This document shows positions 45,810 through 58,100 of a stretch of DNA of 64,000 nucleotides, one piece after another. Within the stretch, counting starts at the first letter, position 1. Each line of letters opens with the position of its first letter. The stretch covers positions 1,111,501 through 1,175,500 of the forward strand of contig SCHM01000008.1 in NCBI GenBank assembly GCA_004123355.1, given 5' to 3'. Origin of the DNA: Amphirosellinia nigrospora (lineage: Eukaryota; Ascomycota; Sordariomycetes; Xylariales; Xylariaceae). The notes under the pieces were generated by a model. That model searched no databases. It was not told where the DNA came from and was given only the letters and a program-made list of their open reading frames with translations. The position numbers and the translations under genes are program-made.

Positions 45810-47960
45810 GAGGGGCTAATGTGGAGGGCTTTATAAACGCAGTTAATAGGATGTAGGTAGATGCAAACCGACTTGACGTCGTATCGAAGCGACCCTTCTC
45901 TCGACGTTCGGGCTTCCTGATAGGTATGGAATGTGCTGATGCAATGGGTAGATAGCCTCACAATGCAGATGCAGCCTTCCGATCCAATCGAGCCAAGAGC
46001 AGTAGCAGAGCAGTATGTATATTTTGCAGAAAGCAAAGCCTCGGAACGAGCGAGGAGAGAGAAATGATGTACAAGTCAGACGGGATGTGACCGAATTGAA
46101 CTGCTGTGATGCTAGTGCAGACTCGACGGCTGATGGCGAGTTTTTGTGTCCCGCCTATACTGATGGTGATAGATGAGACCCAACGTCTGTCTTACCGGGC
46201 GTACGAAGGTCCTCTCAGATGTTCCTGCTCAACTTGAGAAATGGTATCAATGGTGTAAATGAGAAAGCAAGAGACAAAGTGCAAGTTCAAGAGCCAATGT
46301 GAGGATAGCAGCAGCATGCCTTAAAGAGGAAGTCGGGAATACCAGTGACCAGATGTTGTCGAAGTAGCTTATTAGGTACGGATGCAGGTCAACTTTTCCT
46401 GTGTAGCTGAAGTGCTGGCGAAGTCGCCTCTCGCACGATGGATACACGTGGTGCTCAACCGACTAATGAGAGCAGATAAGAGAGGACAGCGCCATACAAG
46501 AGGCCGTATGATGGGCCGTCCGTATCGCAAAACCAAGTCAGATCTACAGTACGTTCTTCACCCCATCATCATCTCCACCGCTACGGATACAGCATCAGAA
46601 ACGTCGGTGGCAGATGGCACAGATGGAGCCCTCCACAGCCCTTGGCAACCGTGGGCCTGCCACGTTGGCTGATGCCCTACTTGGGCTTGGACGGACATAG
46701 ACATAGTGCCCCTCAGTCAAAAGGGCCGGGTGGTCCCCGTCCAGACGCTGAGGGAACTTGGGTAACCTAGGTAGCTTCTTGCGTTAGCGTTGGTCGATAG
46801 CGTTGGTCGAGGTTTGCTGTCTACCGCTATATTTAGTCCACTGTCCACGTCTACTGGCATAGGCTGAGGCGGAGGTGGGATCGAGAGAATCCTGGAGAGA
46901 ATGGGCCACGGTGGTTGGGTCGACGTATGGAGGCCGAGAACCTCGCCCTTACTATATGTACAAGATACGGCCTTCGACTGGCTGATGACTGTTACACGTG
47001 TACAGTATTGGTAGCACAGTATCAATCGAGACTGGGGATATACATATAAGTAGAGACCGCTTTCTAGTGGGGCTGACACTGTGCCAATGCCATAACAAGC
47101 AAGTAGGAAGGAACTGGCAAACTGGATCAGGGCAACCAGTCCTCGTTTGTCCTGTTTACAGACCGAGGCTTTTGGTTTGTCTTTACTTCTACTGGAGATA
47201 GCTAATGACTACGATTGCAGAACACTCCTTTGTCCAGTTATTGGCCGATAGGCGAATGACTTGGGCCCCTTGGCCCAGCGGCAGCTCACCGCAGGGACCG
47301 CAAGTGGGAATTGTAAGATATTCAACCCTCAACAGACGGATTCAAGCGCTCAAGAACTTGAATTTGTCTCCTTACTTTCACCTATTCTTGCCCGAACTAC
47401 CACCTGGAGCCAGAGGACTGTTCCATCCATCCAACCAGGCCGTACTAAGGGCCCTTGGCGGAGGCTTGCTTTTGGAGCGAGAAATCATGAGTAGATTCCG
47501 CTTTGTGTCGGCGAGGCGTCTTCTTGCCACCGGTATTTGGCGCGTTCCTGCCCGAGGTCAACCACCTAACTCCGCCCGTATCAAAACATCACGTTAGTAG
47601 TACCCGACATATGAGAGCGGACGCCCAAAGGCCTAGTAGAAACACGGGGATAACGAAAATATGAAGGGAAACAGCGGACCAGGTTGAATTGGCCGGCTGC
47701 GACGGTGAAAACGTCTTGGATCTCCGGTTGAACGCCTTATGTTTTGGTTGTAAAAACAGAGACAGCTAAATTCGCAGACCCAGGCTCAGGGGATGGCTGC
47801 ATCACCGCAATGTTGTATGGCAGATCCTGCAAAGGGCATCGCCCGCTCACGTCAACCTCATCACGCACCGCCGCCGGTCTACACCATGTACTTATAATTC
47901 GCCCTAGGCATCGGCCCACCGTAGCGTGATCATGACTCGAGAAGGATCAGGTAACGTGCC
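45810..47960. other. Intergenic region, no gene supported
   Basis: Promoter side of the VOC gene and 3' flank of EMG1. A 130-codon frame at 47205-47597 (+) begins MTTIAEHSFVQLLADRR but shows no domain, no obvious splice partners and no family likeness; I do not call it. The rest is ordinary intergenic sequence with one ACCTAGGTAG motif near 46766. Confidence 0.35.
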
Positions 47961-48823
47961 TTAGATGATGTCCCACACGTCTTCGGCTGCGTGACAGAAC
48001 TTGCTACAGGCTACACTGGCCGAGAGACTGTAATTGCTAATGGCAATCTTCTCGTCTACGAACTCGTCGGCGAAGTTATCGGAGCCTTTCGCCATGGCGC
48101 CGACGAAGACGCATATGCTCTCTGTTGGCCTAAGATTTTGAATGTAATCTCTCGGTCGCACGATCTCCTCGTCAAAACTGAGGGTAACCTTGCGGCAATT
48201 CGGCGGAGATGGTCGGTGATGGGGTTTTGTATAACGCGAAGCAGCTTCTCCTGCGAGTTTGTGGATCGTATGGACAAACGGTGGAGAAGCTGAACCATCA
48301 GACCAGCAAACCGTTTGAATGTTCGTGGGATTCGCACGGTCGGGGAAACCTCGATGAGGACGCCCTTTGCAGTGTGGATGTAGATTTGCAGCTTGCCAGC
48401 CTTGTTGATGGGGGAGTCGAGAAGGGTGAGCAAGCACTATGTCAGTACCACGGCGTCAGCATGTTGGATGCAGACTTTGATAGGAAGAAGGCTGGTCAGG
48501 CAACCGCAGAATCAGGAGGGTTGATGACGCACCTGATGTGTAATGTCGGGTCTCGCGTCGCTGATGTCACGGTTCATCTTGCGCATGACACCGATGTGCT
48601 CATCGCTGTTGAGCAGAGAATATTTGTCCTCACGCTGCATGCCCATGCGACCAGGGCCGCCGCCGCCGTGGGAGGCCTTGTATGTTTCGAGGCTGGCATT
48701 TGAGAGGACGACAATAAGTCTCGGGGTATCCTTATCGCTTGCGGCGATGGGGACGTTTTGTTCCGCGACGAGCTGCGGTAAGGCTGGAGGTGGTAGCGAC
48801 TGGGTACCTGCGGGCCGGTCCAT
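47961..48823 (-). CDS. EMG1: 18S rRNA pseudouridine N1-methyltransferase EMG1/NEP1
   Basis: SPOUT-class enzyme that N1-methylates the hypermodified pseudouridine (m1acp3-psi) of 18S rRNA and is needed for small-subunit assembly in the nucleolus. Exon 1 48533-48823 (97 codons): [65 protein letters not shown]. Intron 48437-48532. Exon 2: [60 protein letters not shown], then [36 protein letters not shown] and [20 protein letters not shown], ending AAEDVWDII. One missing C near 48200 (DHL|PPNC) breaks the frame. The VGAMAKG and ISNYSLSAS segments form the SAM-binding trefoil knot. Length (about 255 aa) is normal. Confidence 0.92.
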
Positions 48824-51681
48824 ATTGTTAAGATACAGGTATCAAAATGAAAGCCGAAATGACGAAAAGAGATAAGGAGCTCAAATCTCAATGCGATCGA
48901 GACCAATTTTCATCCTATTCCGAGGTTGGAGGAAACTCGGCCGCCAAACAACCAATTGGGCAGGCAGACAGGAGGCTGGTAAGAGGTGGAAAAAAGAAAA
49001 GGAAAATTGAGTCGTGCAAGGTTATAGGTGGGCGGGGTGCGACGGAAGTATATTGTACCCCGATGATGCTGATGGATGGATGGTGCTTTTGATTTTGCTT
49101 TTTCCTATTTTTCCTTTTCGCCTTTGTCATGAAGCCCAAGAGCCCCAAGCCTAGGTAGCCATCAGGGAAGGGGGGGGAGGTGTGCCGAAGAAGCCAAAAA
49201 AAAAAACAGAGGATTAGGTATGGACGGTACGGACTAGAGGGCCAATTACTTACGGGGACGCTTTCCAGCACGGGATACTCTGGTGAGGCAGACATTCTGA
49301 TCCAGGTCTGATCCAGGTCTGTCACCTCGGGCACATAGAATACTTGTGTCCCAAATTGATTAACTGATAACGGGATGCCTAGGTAACCTCGAGTAAGTTT
49401 GCCCCTCGCTAGACAGTGAGCGAGCAACAAACAAAAGTATTTGTAATAAATGTGTATATAGACTCAGATTACGCAGCAAGGTGGCCCCAACTGAATTGAT
49501 CTAATCTATGTGCGATTGCAGTTGAATCGGATGTGGATTTGTGAAAGAGGAGTCAGACGAGTGAGTGTTAGGGAGAGACAAGGGAAAAATAGTCGGTGAG
49601 AGAGCACCTTTAAGGGAATCTACATGTAGGTAGCAAGGAAGAATTTAGTCGGTCTCGGTAGAGAATTGATTACGGTACCCGATACCTACCTGCAGCTGTA
49701 CCTTTCCTACATGAGCAGCTTCGGCGAATTCGGACTCGGGGCTAGACACGGTGCCGTCTCACCGGAAAAAGATAATGTGGAGGCTGTTCAGCAAGTACCT
49801 ACTACAAAGACAGGGTTGCGGTGGGCCTAGCTCTGGTCTGCGGCCTATCACGCAGCATGGCCTGCCTCCGAATTCTCCTACACTTTTGAGCCAATACTGT
49901 AAAATCCGGAGACCGAACATTTCCGGCATAGATTCTCGGTCATTTATTTCCTTTGCCATTTAAGCCCCGACGCAGCATACTTGTAACACAATCCCTAAGT
50001 AGACGCATCGTGATGATAGTTTCGGCTAACATTTGGCATTGCAGCTCCTCTTTGTGAGTACCTACCTTAGATGACTTACCTAGGGAACGCCCGCGCCCTG
50101 GCATTCCCTATCGAGGAACTTGGAACTTCGAGCAGTCTGTCAAGCGTGGTATACACTTATGCCATGAAAAGGTGAACTACTGAATGATCCTCATTACTTA
50201 TAGCTACGTTGATATTGCCCGTTCTTATACCATGGTCATTGTGGAAGAGCTAAGAGGGCACATAATTATATCCCATCTATAGGCTATAGCTCGTGCAATC
50301 CGTCGACTAGACGAAGAGTAAAAAGCGTTGGGTCTCCAAACTCAAAATGACATCATCCTCGATAGCCACGAGATCTTGCATTTCGCAAGTTAAGTAATAT
50401 ACCAGATCTTCGCTAGCTTACTCCTTCGGTACTTAATTGACGGCGGTGCCATCGCTAACGAGCTAAATTATAATGCTGTCTTTGAGTCTATTTGTGAAAG
50501 GATGGGATACCTCACTCTAGTTAGAACTGACAAGACACATATGTACCCTCATACCACTGGCAAGCAGGTGCCAAATCAAATGCTTAGCATTTTACCTTAG
50601 CTACAAGGTGACGGAATGCAACATGAGAGATGACACCATATCTTCATGGTTATTTATCAGGTTCAAGGCTTCGCCCCTTATCTTTCCTAGCCAAGCATAT
50701 GATACAAGAGCGTTAGAGCTATCCATATTCGAGTTTTTTCAATAACGAGCATCGTCTCTAGTGAGCGTGCGATATGAACTAAGCTACGTATCCCCAACGA
50801 GACAACTCACGGTTCCTCCTCGGGAAGAATATTCACTAACATGACGTCTTAACTGCCATCTACTAAGTCTGCGTCGCAATTGGAAGGGCTTTAACAGAGC
50901 CGCTGCCAATCTTGCCAATGCTTTGAATAACAGCGTCACCGGTATGAGCTAAAAGAGAGAAAATCCAGCAGGATTAACTAACGCACACCCTTCACCTTCG
51001 CCGAACTGATTTCCGGAAACTATACACAGCACCACAAACTAACTTATTTCTAATATCCATTCATTACGAAGCTATGTTAACGGCCTGGGAACCGTGAAGC
51101 TTTGTCCATGATGGAGCGGCAGGGCGGAATTCAGCCGCCCCGCTAGCGCAATGATACCTCATACACCATCAAAACTAGTTTCACCTGTTCCATGATCGGC
51201 AGGTGAACGCCACGAAGCTTACCTTGATGCAGCCACACAACCAGATGGCGACATACGATGCCTCAACAATGTAACCGAAGGACAGCCCAGTGGGACATAT
51301 CCCTGACTTGGACCCTAAACTTGGCCAAAAAGCCTTCCGTGGTGGCATGTAAGCTAAAGGGAGATCGACACTTAGTCTACCTTGATCCTCCCTGCGGAAT
51401 TAAAGCCTTGCGGGTAAGGCGTTCGTTGCTACACCATAGCACTGTAGCTGGCGAATTACGATATCGTTAAGTTGCATGTTGATGCCGTCCCAGCTTTGAT
51501 TCGCTGATCAATCGGATCATCTGTCAGGTGAGCTTCTGGGGAAATAATGCCATCACGGAGGCTCGCCTAAAGGGACCAAGCGCGCTGTTAGTATAAAGCT
51601 CACCCTTTACCCCGGGTCAATAGCATTTACTCTTCATGGTCACACCAGTCCAGAACTTCAGTGTTAAGCTATCGAATCAAT
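48824..51681. other. Intergenic region between EMG1 and the lysozyme gene, with a decayed coding relic
   Basis: 5' flank of EMG1 to about 49.5 kb, then AT-rich, stop-rich sequence. Between about 50200 and 50640 one plus-strand frame stays nearly open if TAG/TAA codons are read through (ARAIRRLDEE, NDIILDSHEILHFAS, IDGGAIANELNYNAVFESIC, ERMGYLTLVRTDKTHMYP). The stop pattern would fit RIP-type C-to-T change in an old gene, but I cannot name a family. Otherwise nothing recognised. Confidence 0.35.
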
Positions 51682-52635
51682 ATGAAGGCTACCATTGCTT
51701 CTATTCTCGGTCTTGCCAACGGCGTCCTCGCGACCGTTCAGGGTTTGACATCTCTCATTACCAGTCGAGCGTCGACTTTGCCGGCGCCTACAGTGCTGGT
51801 GCTCGTTTTGTCATTATCAAGGTGAAGCGTACCACCACTGGTCTGCTATATGAATGACAACGAGCAAAGCTAATCGTATGTACAGGCGACTGAGGGCACA
51901 ACTTACATCGATCCCAGTTTCAGCTCCCACTATTCGGGTGCCACTAATGCCGGGTTCATCCGCGGCGGCTACCACTTCGCTCACCTGGTGCGTGTTAACT
52001 TATTTATTACTCGGCGGATTGTGTAAACGACTATTATTGAACATGGGATTATAAATTAATACTAAGTCTATAATCAGGACACGAGCTCTGGCGCCACCCA
52101 GGCAAACTACTTCCTCGCTCACGGTGGTGGTTGGTCCGGCGATGGCATCACCCTACCCGGGATGCTCGATCTCGAGGGCAGTTGTGTACTCTCGGCCAGC
52201 GCCACCGTAGCCTGGATCAAGGACTTTAGCAACACCTACCACTCTAAAACGGGCGTGTATCCCCTACTCTACACCAATCCTCGTGGTGGTCGTCCTGCAC
52301 GGGCAATTCGAATGCGTTTATCGACACCAACCCTCTAGTGCTTGCTCGATATAGCAGCAGTGCGGGCACGCCCCTGGCGGTTGGCCGTACTATACTATCT
52401 GGCAGTATAACGATGCTTATAAATTGTGCGTAATCCTTGCAATTATTTTATTCTTGTTTTGGCAGGTTTCCATGGCATGGGACTCCCTTTTCAAGATAAG
52501 GAATGCCTAGAAGCTTCTGAAACCTTTGCAAATCACGCTTCAAATGGCGGTAGCTAATGTCGATCTTGCAGCGGCGGCGATTCTGACACCTTCAACGGCG
52601 ATATGGCTGCGCTCCTTCGGCTGGCCAAGGGATAA
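51682..52635 (+). CDS. Secreted GH25 lysozyme-like muramidase
   Basis: Glycoside hydrolase family 25 (N,O-diacetylmuramidase), predicted to cleave bacterial peptidoglycan outside the cell. A signal peptide MKATIASILGLANGVLA is followed by QGFDISHYQSSVDF with the catalytic-barrel Asp of the family's DIS motif, then ARFVIIKATEGTTYIDPSFS, GGYHFAHL, the LPGMLDLEG block (acidic active-site residues) and VLARYSSSAGTPLA, IWQYNDAYKFGGDSDTFNG. Introns: 51822-51885, 51988-52077 and 52436-52571; the last is a diverged introner. Three single-base losses (T near 51745, one near 52285, G near 52382) break the frame; repaired length about 220 aa. It borders the transposon island and lies in a gene-poor stretch. 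Fungal GH25 genes are often considered bacterial acquisitions, but the introns show long residence. Confidence 0.82.
52436..52571 (+). mobile_element. Diverged introner-like element D (last intron of the lysozyme gene)
   Basis: Phase-2 intron (AAATT|GTGCGTAATCCTTG ... CTTGCAG|CGG). It keeps the family's 5' GTNNGTAAT, CTTGTTTTGGCAGGTTT (compare CTGTTTTGGCAACTTT) and CCTAGAAGCTTCTGAAAC (compare TCTAGAAGTTTCTAAAAC in element B), in the same order and spacing. The 3' end has drifted: GCTAATGTCGATCTTGCAG replaces the CTGACTCCGAGT...TAG end, so this looks like an older copy. Confidence 0.68.
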
Positions 52636-53050
52636 ATGATTATAATATTAGTCAAACTGCTCTGAATACATGATTCTCTATTATTGTGAAGTGTGAGGTG
52701 ATTAATTGTGATGATGATACTTTGCAGTAAATAAGACGCAAGATTTTTGCAAGGAGCTTTCACATATGGAATGGGTCGCTTCTATCAACATAGTTGTATT
52801 AAAACGACCAATCCGATGATGATTGATCCTTTGGGTTCTTTGCTCTGGAAGGGCGAAAATAGCGGAAGGGTTTGGATGATGTGACAGAGACGCGAAGACG
52901 AAAACAAGCTTAGGCTCCCCGAAAGAGATATATATACGAATGATGTGTTAGGGAAGAGGTTATCCCACTTTATCTGGGTTGAAGAGTTCATACCTTTATA
53001 AGTATCGATAAAGTCATATTTGGACTAACTGGCTAAAATCTGGGTACGTA
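52636..53050. other. 3' flank of the lysozyme gene up to the transposon island
   Basis: AT-rich sequence without a supported gene. It ends with TACGTA, whose last TA is the target site of the Tc1/mariner element. Confidence 0.4.
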
Positions 53051-53338
53051 CAGTGGGGCAGCAAAAAAAACGAGTTAAAACGCGGGGTCGCGAATTTACG
53101 CGTTGAATTTCTAAATTACTTTTTACTACTACTTTTTTTAACTATGCCTAGCTAAGTTAATTTACTAGCAAATAATTGTAAAAAGTAATAGAGTTTTTAT
53201 ATAAGGACGAAGATTAAAATGTTATATATTTCGGGTATTAACCTAGGTATTTAACCCGGTTATTTAGGATTTTGCGGTATTATATACGGGCTATTTTTGC
53301 GCTACGATATTTAGAAATTTATTACTTCTTTTCTATGC

Positions 53339-53343
53339 CCCGG
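53339..53343. repeat. Target-site duplication CCCGG, left copy
   Basis: CCCGG immediately before the 5' LTR; the same five bases follow the 3' LTR at 60436-60440. Five-bp duplications are typical of Ty3/gypsy insertions. Confidence 0.8.
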
Positions 53344-53560
53344 AGTCACGGGTGGTTGACCAGATACGGATATAGTGGATACAGTGGGTCCTTGCGGGAC
53401 CCACCTAGAGTCACATGATCAGCCCCACCGTGCACACACACAAAATCCCTATATATAGAATTAGCCGCTAGATCTTAGATCTAGCTTAGTATCTCTCGAT
53501 TAATATATAAATAGAACCCCAACTAAAAGCTTTACCTTTATAAAAATATTAATCGTAATA
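53344..53560 (+). repeat. 5' LTR of the Ty3/gypsy element
   Basis: Starts AGTCACGGGTGG and ends AATCGTAATA. Its outer (left) part keeps G/C-rich words such as GGATATAGTGGATACAGTGG, while its inner (right) part shows A/T at positions where the other LTR has G/C. Confidence 0.8.
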
Positions 53561-54861
53561 ATTAAAAGATTAATACTATCCGATTTTAATATTTTTTTAA
53601 ATTTTAATTTATTTAATATTTTTTTCGAATAAATATATTAATTTACGTAACTTATACTTTTATTGCAGCTAGCCACACTAATTAAAGTTTATTATTTTTT
53701 AACCCTAAATTCGGATCGACGCTAAAGCAAAAATCCTTAATATTATACTAAATATAATTAACGCTAAAACAAAAATCTTTAATAGTGCTAAATTATAGTA
53801 TAAAATAATAACGTAGCTATTATAACTAATATAGCTTATATAGCTACCCGAAAAAAAGTTGCTTTTAATTTTAATAACTTAATTAATTTATATTTTTATA
53901 CCCGTAAAAATATTTTAAAAAACAAGTTTTATTAACGCTTTTTGTTTAACCTACTTTATACTTACCGCTAATATTTATATAGCTAATTATATTATAGTTA
54001 AAAATAAAAAAAAGAAAATAAGTTTTAAAACGCTTCCGAAAACCCTATTTTTAGTGTTTACGAACAGTTTTATAAAAAATACTTCAATTTACCCTAATAT
54101 ACTAAAATATAAACTACTTTATATAACTAAATTTAAATAATTATTAATAAACTAGCTATTTTAATAGTTTAAAATAATAAACTAAGCTTTTATTTTGCTA
54201 TAACTATAAAAATTAATAAAACTATATTTTTAGATTTTAATAATTATATAAATTAAACAGTTTTAATAACGCTTATGCTAAAAACTATAAACTTTTTTTC
54301 TAAAAAATAAAAGTCTAATATTTAATATTTTATATTTATAATTATTTAATTTAAAATTTTTACTAAAGAAATAATATTGCTAATATTAATTTCGGCAATA
54401 TTTTAAATATTATAAGACTATTATAGTATAAAAAAAAAAAAATTAATATAATTAATAAAAAGTTACTATACTCTAAGCCGAATTTAATATAAAAAAAAAA
54501 AAATATAAAAAGCTAACTAAACCGTTATTAATTTAATTAAAAATAACTGCAATATTACTTTATCTAACGTAAATATTGCTAAAAATAACAAATATACTAA
54601 AAAATTAAACAAAATCAAAATATAAATTTTTTTCGATAACTTTGCCTAAAATAAAATTAATTTTAAAATATAGTTCTAAACTATAACTAACCGCTTAATA
54701 ACTAACTATAACTAGTTCGCTATAAATAACGTAAAAATAAATAATATTAAATCGCGCTTAAAAAGTAAAATTGCTAAAGATTTATAGCTTTACTTAAAAA
54801 AAAAAACTTAAACCGAATTATAACGTCCAAAAAATTAATAAATATTTTAAATAATAATATA

Positions 54862-55122
54862 TGTGATGGATGCAACACAGGCAGAAGGTTCAGACACCTA
54901 ATTTACCCTATATTGGAAGCTAATATTCTACTTAGGGAAGAAAGGAAAGAAGTACCAGTACATTGACCTGCAGGTGGCAATAAGTATTTGTGGGTGTGTG
55001 CCCCACACCGCCCAGTACTGCCGCCTCACACCGCCTAGCCAGTACTGCACACATTCCCTGTGGGGCAGCCACAGTGCAGCCACAGCCCCAGATAAGTGGG
55101 TCAAAAGAGTGGGGCTGTGACA
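54862..55122. mobile_element. 261-bp solo LTR, nearly free of RIP
   Basis: GC-moderate sequence beginning TGTGATGGATGC and ending GGGGCTGTGACA, abruptly different from the over-80% AT sequence around it. It is bordered by ATATA on both sides (54857-54861 and 55123-55127), a 5-bp target duplication, and has TG..CA ends, so a solo LTR left by LTR-LTR recombination is the simplest reading. Internally it repeats CCGCC..AGTACTGC twice. A 63-codon minus-strand frame inside it is incidental. Confidence 0.75.
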
Positions 55123-58100
55123 ATATATAAATACTAACTAGAAAAAAAAAGTTTACGTAAAATAAGCTATTTTTAAATTAAAATTTTTAAAAAAATTCTA
55201 AAGCTTTAAAAATAGTTTTGCCCGCCTTATCGGAAAACGAAATATTTTACCCTTATTATAAAAAAAAAAGTTTTATATTTAATTTTTTATTCGCCTTAAA
55301 AATTAAGTACTAAATAAATATTTAAATAAAGCTTATACTTATAAAACTTTTATTTTATATGCCGAATAGCTCGCTTATAATTTAAAAAAAACCAACGTTA
55401 AAAATAAAAGCCGTAAAATAGTTTTAAATAATATTAATAGCTTAAGTACTAATATTAATACTAGTTTAAGCCGCTTAACCTTTTATACTTAGTCCGGAAA
55501 TAATAAATTTTTACCTCTAGTAATAATAATAATAACAAATTATTTATACTTTTTAACAAACTAAGAACCCGATTTATTATAGATAAATAAAATAATTATT
55601 AAAAAAAAAAGTGTTTTATTACTAAAAATATAGCTATTTTAAAAAAATATCTAATAAAAAAAAATAGTAGCTAAAAAAAGCGCGATTAACCGCCTTATAC
55701 GCCCAATATAAATAAAAAATAATAAAAAAAAAGCTTTAAAAAAAACAAAAAAAGTCTAACTTTAAAAAAATAAACTCTTTCTTAAAAAAAACATTAGCGG
55801 ATAAAATATTAATAGTAAAAAAAATTTCTTAAACTTATATCTCAGAAGAAAATTATTCTTAGTACTATATATTTTAATATTAAAAAAAAACATTTATTAT
55901 TTATAACTATTTTACTAATATAAAAACTAACGGATACTTTTTATAAACAAAAAATACGTAAAACATATAATAAATAAATTAAACGCCTTTATTAAAAATA
56001 AATTTAAACTAAAAATAGTTTTTAAATATAATACCTAGTCTTAATAAAACATTAAAAAAGCTTTGCTAATAAATTTCCGCTTGCAAAAAAAAACTTTAAA
56101 AAAGTACCCCTAATTATAATTAAAATATAACTTTATTATAAACAAAATATTCTATAAAACTTATAATATATTACTTAACCTTTAATAACGAAATTATGTT
56201 TTTTTATTAAAATACTCCTAACTATTTAAAAAACGCGTTTTTCCGGACTAATAAACCTAAAGCATTTAAATAATACTTAATAGCAAAAGTTCTAAAAAGT
56301 TATAAAGAATATATAGCACTATATATTATAAATGCGACCTTATTTCGTAAGCTTATAGTATTAAATAAACCTTTATTCTTAAATAAAATATTTAATAAAA
56401 TACTAAAAAAGCTAGCTAACGTTAACCCTTTTAGTAACTATATACTTGGAAAAAGAAATTTCTAAACCAATAAAATAGCTTATAAAATAACGCGTTATTT
56501 TTAAAAAAGTCTAATTTAATAACTACCGCAATAAAAAACTAGTTAAAATAAACCGCTAATTAGCGGCTACCAAAAACGTAAATCCTAACCCTTAAAACGC
56601 GCGCAAAAAACCTCTACCCGCAAAATCGGCGTAAAAATATAATAAACATAAGCTATACCAGTTACAAAAAACGCAGTAAAATAATATAAACACTAACCGA
56701 TAATAAATATCGCAACAATTAGGGCTACCTTATTCTTATAACGTATATTTCGCAAAAAATAATAAATTTATATTATAAGTATATATAAAATCGATTTAAT
56801 TATATAAAATAAGCAAAAAGTTAAGCTTTTCCCTAAAAAAAAAAAAAAAATTAATTAATAAAACATAAAAACAAATATTCGAAAAATATTATTACTTATT
56901 TAAAACTTTTAATAAAATAGATTTAAATACTTTATTACTTAATCGACTAATAAATTACCGTATTAAATTTATCCCTAAAAAAGCCGGAATAACCTTTTTA
57001 ATAACCCGTTCTTATATATTTTTAAAAAAAAAAAAAATAAAAATATATATAAAAAACCTAAAAAAAAAATTTATCGAACTTAATAATATGTTTTTATTAT
57101 ATTTATCCTATTTATACTTAAAGTTAATAAAAGATTTAAATTTTATATAAATTATTATAAAATTAACGTATTAATAAAAAAAATTAATATTTAATACTTT
57201 TAATTAGAAAAATATTAGCTTATATTATAAAAGTTAAAATTTTTATAAAAATTAATATCCGGTAAACGTTTAATAAAATCTATATATATCCGGATAATAA
57301 AAACCTTACTATATTTAAAACTAAATATAAATTATATAAATATAAAGTTTTACTTTTTAGTTTATCTAATAAATTAACGATATTTTAAAAATATATAAAT
57401 AGCGTTTTAAAAAAATATTTAAATAATTTTTATAGCGCTTATATAAACGATATTTTAATATTTTTAAATAACCTAAAAAACCATCGGGTTTACGTTATAA
57501 AAGTACTAAAGCGATTTAAAGCTACTAGCTTTTAAACTAATATTAAAAAATACGAATTCTATATTATTAAAATAAAATATTTTAGCTTTATCGTTAAATA
57601 TAATAATATTAAAGTTAATCCCGAAAAAATTACCGTAATAAAAAAGTAAAAAACCTTATTATAATAAAAAAAGTATAATTATTTATAAAATTTTAAATTT
57701 TTACCGATAATTTATTAAAAATATAACTACATAGCTAAACCCTTATTTAACCTAAAAAAAAAAAATATACTTTAAATAAATATAAAAATACTAAAATACT
57801 TTTAACTAGCTAAAATACCTATTTACTTATACCTTTATTTTAGTATATTATAATTATAAAAAAAAACCAAAGTTAAAATAAACGCTTTTAATAAAATAAC
57901 CGCTAAATATTTATCTTAAAAAAAAAAATAAAAAATAACATCCCGTTATATTTTTTTTTAAAATACTATATAACATTAAACTAAACTATAAGATTATAAA
58001 AAAAAATACTAGCAATAATAAAAATATTAACGTATTAAAAGCTAAAATTAACCAGTAATTAAACTAGTTAGCCTTTTATAGTTATTACTAACTATAAAGC

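Noticed and set aside
47205-47597. 130-codon plus-strand open frame starting MTTIAEHSFVQLL
   Set aside because: No recognisable family, no splice partners, low-complexity end; openness of this length is common by chance here.
54932-55123. 63-codon minus-strand frame in the transposon island
   Set aside because: It lies within the solo LTR, the only non-RIP segment; its openness reflects base composition only.
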